NCBI GenBank assembly: GCA_045631305.1
Contig: JAZQUM010000011.1
Span: 1-19,414 of the forward strand
Length of the DNA: 19,414 bases
Origin: JAZQUM01 sp045631305
Lineage (GTDB): Bacteria; Bacillota; Clostridia; Oscillospirales; Oscillospiraceae
Direction: 5' to 3'
The notes beneath the pieces were generated by a model. The model ran no database searches, was not told the DNA's origin, and saw only the letters and a list, made by a program, of their open reading frames with translations. Both the position numbers and the translations under genes were made by a program. Below are positions 14,930-19,414 of this stretch, one piece after another (the first letter of the stretch is position 1; every line of letters starts with the position of its first letter).

Positions 14930-15243
14930 TGCCTATGAAAAAACTTCTTCCTTTTCTCGGCCTTTTGGGTGTGATCGTCGCAGTACTGCTGATCTTCTTC
15001 ACCGCAGTAAACGGCATCGACAGCGGCCACAGCGAAGAAGACGCAGAGCAGCTTACCCTTTCTCTGCGCCGCGCCGCCGCCTCCTGCTATGCTTCTGAGG
15101 GTGCTTACCCTGAAGATCTTTCTTATTTGGAAGAGCACTACGGTATTCAGATCGACTCCCGGCGTTACAGCGTGATTTATCGCCCCATTGCTTCCAACCT
15201 TATGCCTGAGATCACCGTGATCCAACATTATGATGAAAAGTAA
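14929..15243 (+). CDS. Small single-TM pilin-like protein (first of four)
   Basis: A protein of about 104 residues with an N-terminal TM helix (about residues 5-27) and a short extracytoplasmic domain with the pattern ASCYASEGAYPEDLSYLEEHYGI, then a Tyr-rich strand and ASNLMPEITV. This resembles minor pilin-like proteins of clostridial PilC/PilT loci. No canonical prepilin cleavage motif (G-FTLIE) is seen. The ATG at 14929 overlaps the TGA of the platform gene (TGATG), pointing to translational coupling; ATG 14935 is an equally possible start, giving MKKLLPFLG. Its end overlaps the next gene by 14 bases. The exact family is not recognised with confidence. Confidence 0.8.
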   Translation: MPMKKLLPFLGLLGVIVAVLLIFFTAVNGIDSGHSEEDAEQLTLSLRRAAASCYASEGAYPEDLSYLEEHYGIQIDSRRYSVIYRPIASNLMPEITVIQHYDEK

Positions 15244-15706
15244 CGACAGAAAAATTGAAAATTTGGTCTCTCCTCTGCTTTTTGCCATTTTCGCATTCTG
15301 CATCCTCTTTGTGCTGCTGACCGGTGCCCAGGCTTACCGCGCCGTCACAGAGCGAGACAACGCCTCCTTTGACAGCCGCACCGCCGTGCAGTATATCTCC
15401 ACCCGCATCCGCTCCGGAGATGAAAGCGGCTTGCTGGAAGTCGGCGAGTTGGATGGCTGCAGCGCTTTGATCCTGAGCGAAAGCGTGGAGGGAACCACCT
15501 ATCGCACCTTCGTATACGCATATGAGGGCTATCTTTGCGAGCTTTTCACCGCAGAGGACAGCGGACTTTGCGCGCCTGATGGCGAGCCCCTTTTCCCCAT
15601 GGAAACCCTCACCTTCACCCAAGAGGGCAATTGTGTCACCGCCGCATTGAGTGATACTACCCTCACTTTCTTACTTCGCAGCAACGGGGAGGTGCCTCAT
15701 GAATAA
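15230..15706 (+). CDS. DUF4860-like single-TM protein of the pilus-like cluster
   Basis: This 158-residue protein has an N-terminal TM helix (about 14-35) preceded by a basic start, followed by a domain with RTAVQYISTRIRSGDESG, a beta-rich middle (FVYAYEGYLCELF) and a C-terminal LTFLLRSN strand. The pattern resembles DUF4860, a family seen next to PilC/PilT genes in Clostridia; this is recalled by pattern, not searched. By position it corresponds to a ComGF/minor pseudopilin-type subunit. The start overlaps the previous gene by 14 bases (ATGATGAAA within its last codons) and the end overlaps the next gene by 8, so it is coupled on both sides. Confidence 0.78.
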   Translation: MMKSNDRKIENLVSPLLFAIFAFCILFVLLTGAQAYRAVTERDNASFDSRTAVQYISTRIRSGDESGLLEVGELDGCSALILSESVEGTTYRTFVYAYEGYLCELFTAEDSGLCAPDGEPLFPMETLTFTQEGNCVTAALSDTTLTFLLRSNGEVPHE

Positions 15707-16046
15707 GAAAATGACTCTTTCTATGATGGAACTTCTCATGATGGTGCTGGTCTTCTCTCTCTGCACCGCCCTTTCCATGCAAGCTTTTGCTATCTCTCAC
15801 CGCATCTCCCGGGATCAGAATCTGCGGGAAAGCGCTGCTGTTCTCGCCCAGAATGAGGCCGAGAACATCAAGGCACAGGGCGGCATCACCGAAGCCTACA
15901 CCCGTGAAGAAAACGGATTTTCCATCTCCGTTTCCCCCGCCGAAACCGATTTCCCCACTTTGGGCAAGGCCGTGATCGATGTTTCTTCCGAAAACACTTC
16001 CTTCACCCTGAATGTATCCTGGCAGGAGGTGGCTTATGAATCCTAA
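15699..16046 (+). CDS. Prepilin-like protein with degenerate N-terminal signal
   Basis: This 115-residue protein has an N-terminus that mimics a class III (type IV pilin) signal: a short basic leader, then LSMMELLMMVLVFSLCTAL with the conserved Glu (E11) at the +5 position. However, Thr6 stands where the cleavage Gly (-1) should be. The TM/assembly helix is followed by a heptad-rich alpha region (SRDQNLRESAAVLAQNEAENIKAQ) and a small beta domain. This is the best pilin candidate in the cluster. I chose ATG 15699 because a GGGGAGGTG site lies just upstream; earlier in-frame starts lie within the preceding gene. It overlaps that gene by 8 bases and the next by 11. Confidence 0.8.
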   Translation: MNKKMTLSMMELLMMVLVFSLCTALSMQAFAISHRISRDQNLRESAAVLAQNEAENIKAQGGITEAYTREENGFSISVSPAETDFPTLGKAVIDVSSENTSFTLNVSWQEVAYES

Positions 16047-16458
16047 GAAAAAGAGCCGCTTTGTTCTGCCCACTTTGGGCGGCAGCACCTTGTTGGTCAT
16101 CTTCGCAGTGCTGTGTCTTTTGACTTTCTCTCTTTTGACGCTCTCCACCGCCCTTTCTAACCAGCGTCTCAGCGAGGCTAGCCTCGCTGTCACTACTGCT
16201 TATTACGAAGCAGATTGCGCTGCAGAAGAAACCATTGCCGCTCTTCGTGCAGGCGAAATGCCTGAGCATGTCACTCGTACCGGCAATACCTATTCTTTCT
16301 CCTGCCCCGTTTCCGAAAAGCAGGCCCTTTCTGTGGTTCTGGAAGAGCAGGATGGAATTCTGCAGGTCCTGCAGTACAAAACTGTAACGGCAGACGATAC
16401 CGAATATGACGAAAGCATCACCGTTTGGGACGGTGAGCCCATCATCGAGGAGGAATAA
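16036..16458 (+). CDS. PilX/ComGG-like small membrane protein of the pilus-like cluster
   Basis: This 140-residue protein has a basic N-terminus and one TM helix (about 15-40: GGSTLLVIFAVLCLLTFSLLTL), followed by SNQRLSEASLAVTTAYYEADCAAEE, a helix typical of PilX-like pilus assembly proteins. Then comes a small beta-rich C-terminal domain with an acidic tail (EPIIEEE). The start ATG 16036 has GGCAGGAGGTGG upstream inside the preceding gene, which it overlaps by 11 bases. The ATPase gene starts two bases after its stop. It probably caps or primes pilus assembly, by analogy with ComGG/PilX. Confidence 0.78.
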   Translation: MNPKKKSRFVLPTLGGSTLLVIFAVLCLLTFSLLTLSTALSNQRLSEASLAVTTAYYEADCAAEETIAALRAGEMPEHVTRTGNTYSFSCPVSEKQALSVVLEEQDGILQVLQYKTVTADDTEYDESITVWDGEPIIEEE

Positions 16459-16460
16459 TC

Positions 16461-17630
16461 ATGGCTGATTGGATTAAATATGTTGAACAGGCTGTAGAAC
16501 ACAAATCCAGCGATATTTTCTTCATTGCAGGCGGCCCCGTGTGTGAAAAGCGCGAGGGTGTGATCTGCCACATGAGTGACAGCCGTCTTCTCCCTCCCGA
16601 TACTGAAGCAATTGTCCGCGATATTTACAAGGTTGCTGAACGCGACATCAACGCTTTCATCGCCAGCGGCGACGACGACTTCTCCTTCGCTCTGCCCGGT
16701 GTTGCCCGTTTCCGCGTGAATGCTTACACCCAGCGCGGTTCCATGGCCGCTGTTATCCGCGTGGTTTCTTTCGCTATTCCCGACCACAAGGAAATGGGCC
16801 TTGGCGAAGACATTATGTCCCTTGCCCAGCTCACCAGCGGCATGATTCTGGTCACCGGTACGGCCGGCAGCGGTAAGTCTACCACCCAGGCCTGCCTCAT
16901 CGACCGCATCAACCGCACCCGCAGCTGCCACATCGTAACCTTGGAAGACCCCATTGAATATCTCCACCGTCATCAGAAGAGCATCGTCAGCCAGCGTGAA
17001 ATCGCTATTGATACCACCGACTGTCTTTCCGCTCTCCGCGCATGCCTGCGTCAGGCTCCCGATGTCATTCTGCTGGGCGAACTTCGCGATGCTGAAACCA
17101 TTCACACCGCTATGACCGCAGCAGAAACCGGCCATCTGGTAATCGCCACCCTGCACACCAAGGGCGCTGTCAATGTTATCGACCGCGTGATCGACGCTTT
17201 CCCCTCTGCTCAGCAGACTCAGGCCCGCTACCAGCTCTCCGCCGTGCTGCAGGCAGTTGTTTCCCAGCAGCTCATCCCCGGCGTAGACGGCCAGCAGCTG
17301 CCCGCCTGCGAGATCATGCTGACCAACAACGCTATCCGCACCATGATCCGCGACGGCAAAATCCACCAGATCGAATCCATCATTGCCCAGAGCGGCAAGG
17401 AAGGCATGATCTCCATGGACCAGTCCCTGGCAGTCCTCTATCGCGAAGGCAAGATCCATCGCGAAACCGCCATGGCTTATGCAGACCACCCCGAAAGCCT
17501 GGCAAGAATCCTGAACAAAAAAAGAAAAGACGCCTGCGGGCGTCTTTTTTTATGTCTGTATGCCAATATGCAAAAAGAGAGACGGCTTGCGCCGTCTCTC
17601 TTTTTAACTTGTTTTAAGGCAAGCGATTAG
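16461..17630 (+). CDS. PilT-type (retraction) ATPase with an unusual read-through C-terminus
   Basis: This 389-residue cytoplasmic hexameric motor has an N-terminal PAS-like domain (about 1-100), Walker A GTAGSGKST (133-141), Asp box LEDPIEYLH (161-169), Walker B VILLGELRD (202-210, E207) and His box TGHLVIATLH (223-232). AIRTMIRDGK (291-300) corresponds to the AIRNLIRE motif special to PilT retraction ATPases. GAGGAGG lies upstream of ATG 16461. Family members normally end near LARILNKK (about residue 354). Here the frame continues about 35 residues through two terminator hairpins to a TAG at 17628-17630. This tail is low-complexity hairpin translation and probably reflects a lost stop codon. 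No extension ATPase (PilB) gene is in the window. Confidence 0.92.
   Translation: MADWIKYVEQAVEHKSSDIFFIAGGPVCEKREGVICHMSDSRLLPPDTEAIVRDIYKVAERDINAFIASGDDDFSFALPGVARFRVNAYTQRGSMAAVIRVVSFAIPDHKEMGLGEDIMSLAQLTSGMILVTGTAGSGKSTTQACLIDRINRTRSCHIVTLEDPIEYLHRHQKSIVSQREIAIDTTDCLSALRACLRQAPDVILLGELRDAETIHTAMTAAETGHLVIATLHTKGAVNVIDRVIDAFPSAQQTQARYQLSAVLQAVVSQQLIPGVDGQQLPACEIMLTNNAIRTMIRDGKIHQIESIIAQSGKEGMISMDQSLAVLYREGKIHRETAMAYADHPESLARILNKKRKDACGRLFLCLYANMQKERRLAPSLFLTCFKASD
17525..17551 (+). terminator. Terminator 1 of the pilus-like operon, inside the annotated reading frame
   Basis: A 10-bp stem (17525-17534 with 17539-17548, loop TGCG) is followed by further Ts to 17551. It falls within the C-terminal extension of the pilT-like frame, before its stop codon. 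Confidence 0.88.
17572..17605. terminator. Bidirectional terminator between the pilT-like gene and pyruvate oxidoreductase
   Basis: A 15-bp perfect inverted repeat (17572-17586 with 17591-17605, loop TTGC) with A5 and T5 flanks. It lies 22 bases beyond the pyruvate oxidoreductase stop on the minus strand and also backs up terminator 1 on the plus strand. Confidence 0.92.
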
Positions 17631-19414
17631 CCCTTGTACATGTCGACCAGCTTAACCAGGTGATCGTAACGAGCCTTTGCTTCTTCTTCGTTGCGTTCGA
17701 AGAGGACGCCTGCACGATCGGGGAATTCGCGGGTCAGACGGCTGTAGCGAGCTTCGTTCATCAGGAATTCCTGATAGCCGCCAGCGGGAGCCTTGGAGTC
17801 CAGAGTGAACTTGTCAGCAGCTGCGGGGTTGTAACGGAACAGGTTCCAGTAACCGCATTCAACAGCCTTCTTCATTTCCTTCTGGCAGTTCATCATGCCG
17901 CCCTTGATGGAGTGCATTTCGCAGGGAGCATAACCAACGATCAGGGAGGGACCGTCATAAGCTTCAGCTTCTACGATAGCCTTGATGGTCTGAGCGGGGT
18001 TAGCGCCCATAGCAACCTGTGCTACGTAAACATAGCCGTACTGCATTGCGATTTCGGTGAGGCTCTTCTTCTTAACTTCCTTACCAGCTGCAGCGAACTG
18101 TGCAACCTGGCCGATGTTGGAAGCCTTGGAAGCCTGACCACCGGTGTTGGAGTAAACTTCGGTGTCGAATACGAAGACGTTAACGTTCTTCTTGGAAGCC
18201 AGAACGTGGTCCAGACCGCCGTAACCGATGTCGTATGCCCAACCGTCGCCGCCGAAGATCCACATGGACTTCTTGGAGAGGAATTCCTTCTTGGAGAGGA
18301 TTTCAGCGCAGAGTTCGCAGCCGCAGTTGCAAGCTTCCAGAGCTGCAACGAATGCCTTGGTAGCTGCGGAGTTAGCTTCACCGTCGTTCATGGTGTCAAC
18401 CCAAGCCTGGGCAGCAGCCTTAACTTCAGCGGAAGCTTCGGAGTTCAGGAGTTCTGCAACCTTTGCAGCCAGATCTTCGCGGATCTTTTCCTGACCGGTG
18501 TACATACCGAGACCGTGTTCTGCGTTGTCTTCGAACAGGGAGTTGCACCAAGCGGGGCCGTGGCCGTCCTTATTGGTGCAGTAGGGAGAAGTAGCGCCGG
18601 GGCCGCCCCAGATGGAGGAGCAACCGGTAGCGTTGGAGATGTACATGCGATCACCGTAGAGCTGGGTGATGAGACGAGCATAGCTGGTTTCAGCACAGCC
18701 TGCGCAGGAGCCGGAGAACTCGAGCATGGGCTGACGGAACTGGCTGCCCTTAACGGTGTTGTCCATCATGTCGGTCTTGTATTCAACTTCAGATACGCAG
18801 TAGTTGAATACTTCCTGCTGTGCCATTTCGCCTTCCTGAGCAACCATGGTCAGAGCGTTGGTGGGGCACTGGCCGATACATACAGCGCAGCCCATGCAGT
18901 CCAGAGGAGATACTGCCATGGTGTACTTGTAAACGCCCTTACCCTTGCCTGCCTTGATGTCAACGATCTTAGCAGCAGCGGGAGCCTTAGCAGCTTCTTC
19001 TTCAGTCAGAGCGAAGGGACGGATGGTAGCGTGGGGGCAAACATATGCGCAGTTGTTGCACTGGATGCACTTTTCAGCGTCCCAAGCGGGAACGGAAACG
19101 GCTACGCCGCGCTTTTCGTAAGCAGCTGCGCCCAGTTCGAACTGACCGTCAACGTGAGGCATGAAGGTGGAAACGGGCAGGCTGTCGCCGTCCATCTTGG
19201 AGATGGGTTCGAGGATGGTCTTAACCATCTTAACCAGTTCGGGCTTGCCAGCCAGGACCTTTTCGTCAGCTGCGTCAACAGCGTCAGCCCAGTCAGCGGG
19301 AACATCGATCTTCTGGAATGCGGTAGCACCCAGGTCGATAGCCTTGTGGTTCATTTCTACTACGTCCATACCCTTCTTAGCGTAGGACTTGGTAGCAGCG
19401 TCCTTCATGTACTG
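17627..19414 (-). CDS. nifJ: Pyruvate:ferredoxin (flavodoxin) oxidoreductase, C-terminal half (cut by window edge)
   Basis: This is the C-terminal half of the large homodimeric enzyme that converts pyruvate and CoA to acetyl-CoA and CO2 and reduces ferredoxin, central to anaerobic metabolism. Visible parts, in order, are a ferredoxin-like domain with two [4Fe-4S] motifs (CIQCNNCAYVCP and CMGCAVCIGQCP) and then the thiamine-diphosphate domain. The latter has CAGCAETSYARL (proximal cluster), NATGCSSIWGG, FGGDGWAYDIGYGGLDH and VYSNTGGQASKAS. About 595 codons are present of the usual 1,170-1,190; the frame is open through the right edge, so the Met at 19408 is internal. The stop TAA (17627-17629) overlaps the TAG of the convergent pilT-like gene. 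The symbol is by family. Confidence 0.97.
   Translation of the reverse strand, partial: QYMKDAATKSYAKKGMDVVEMNHKAIDLGATAFQKIDVPADWADAVDAADEKVLAGKPELVKMVKTILEPISKMDGDSLPVSTFMPHVDGQFELGAAAYEKRGVAVSVPAWDAEKCIQCNNCAYVCPHATIRPFALTEEEAAKAPAAAKIVDIKAGKGKGVYKYTMAVSPLDCMGCAVCIGQCPTNALTMVAQEGEMAQQEVFNYCVSEVEYKTDMMDNTVKGSQFRQPMLEFSGSCAGCAETSYARLITQLYGDRMYISNATGCSSIWGGPGATSPYCTNKDGHGPAWCNSLFEDNAEHGLGMYTGQEKIREDLAAKVAELLNSEASAEVKAAAQAWVDTMNDGEANSAATKAFVAALEACNCGCELCAEILSKKEFLSKKSMWIFGGDGWAYDIGYGGLDHVLASKKNVNVFVFDTEVYSNTGGQASKASNIGQVAQFAAAGKEVKKKSLTEIAMQYGYVYVAQVAMGANPAQTIKAIVEAEAYDGPSLIVGYAPCEMHSIKGGMMNCQKEMKKAVECGYWNLFRYNPAAADKFTLDSKAPAGGYQEFLMNEARYSRLTREFPDRAGVLFERNEEEAKARYDHLVKLVDMYKG

Noticed and set aside
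16290..17489. Minus-strand open frame of 399 codons opposite the pilT-like gene
   Set aside because: It is the antisense of conserved ATPase motifs, with no family resemblance and no start signals.
19102..19408. Treating Met 19408 as the start of the oxidoreductase
   Set aside because: The frame stays open to the window edge and the family needs about 580 more residues upstream, so this Met is internal.

Overview
The window looks like an unplaced piece of a chromosome from a strictly anaerobic, gut-type Firmicute (class Clostridia, probably Oscillospiraceae/Ruminococcaceae). The signs are pyruvate:ferredoxin oxidoreductase, strong AGGAGG-type ribosome binding sites, sigma-A-like promoters, U-tailed terminators, a Firmicutes-style BirA operator, DHHW/MBOAT and DUF4860-type genes, and a moderately GC-rich coding bias that leaves long false ORFs open on the opposite strand. 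The genus is not identified. I see no tRNA, rRNA, CRISPR array, insertion sequence or phage gene. Genes are cut or broken at both ends: a permease stops abruptly at base 5, and the pyruvate oxidoreductase runs off the right edge.

Layout. (1) 5-2953, minus: an ABC exporter pair, a MacB/LolD-type ATPase and a large coiled-coil FtsX permease that is truncated. (2) 3190-7329, plus: a tight operon of an MBOAT O-acyltransferase, its DHHW/AlgX-like extracellular partner and an M18 aminopeptidase. A prolyl-tRNA editing protein follows at 7391-7930 with a strong terminator. (3) 7964-8999, plus: a textbook promoter and BirA operator drive bioY (biotin uptake) and a small lipoprotein. (4) 9032-10445, minus: a DUF1624/HGSNAT-like membrane acyltransferase and a Crp/Fnr regulator, four bases apart. 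(5) 10446-10798: a 353-base gap with a minus-strand promoter, a candidate structured RNA ending in a terminator, and a strong promoter for the next gene. (6) 10799-11971, plus: malic enzyme. (7) 12014-12661, minus: a membrane-anchored cyclophilin. (8) 12823-13800, plus: a transglutaminase-like lipoprotein. (9) 13883-17630, plus: a compact type IV pilus-like cluster made of a PilC/ComGB platform protein, four small single-TM proteins and a PilT-type ATPase. (10) 17627-19414, minus: the C-terminal half of pyruvate:ferredoxin oxidoreductase.

How the genes fit together. Two regions concern the cell surface (polysaccharide O-acylation, pilus-like machine), and three secreted or anchored proteins sit between them. 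Malic enzyme and the pyruvate oxidoreductase are central-metabolism genes around pyruvate. The observations most worth a second look are the reduced pilus locus with only a retraction-type ATPase, the pilT-like frame that runs through two terminators to a stop shared with the convergent gene, and the unassigned structured RNA or attenuator upstream of malic enzyme.
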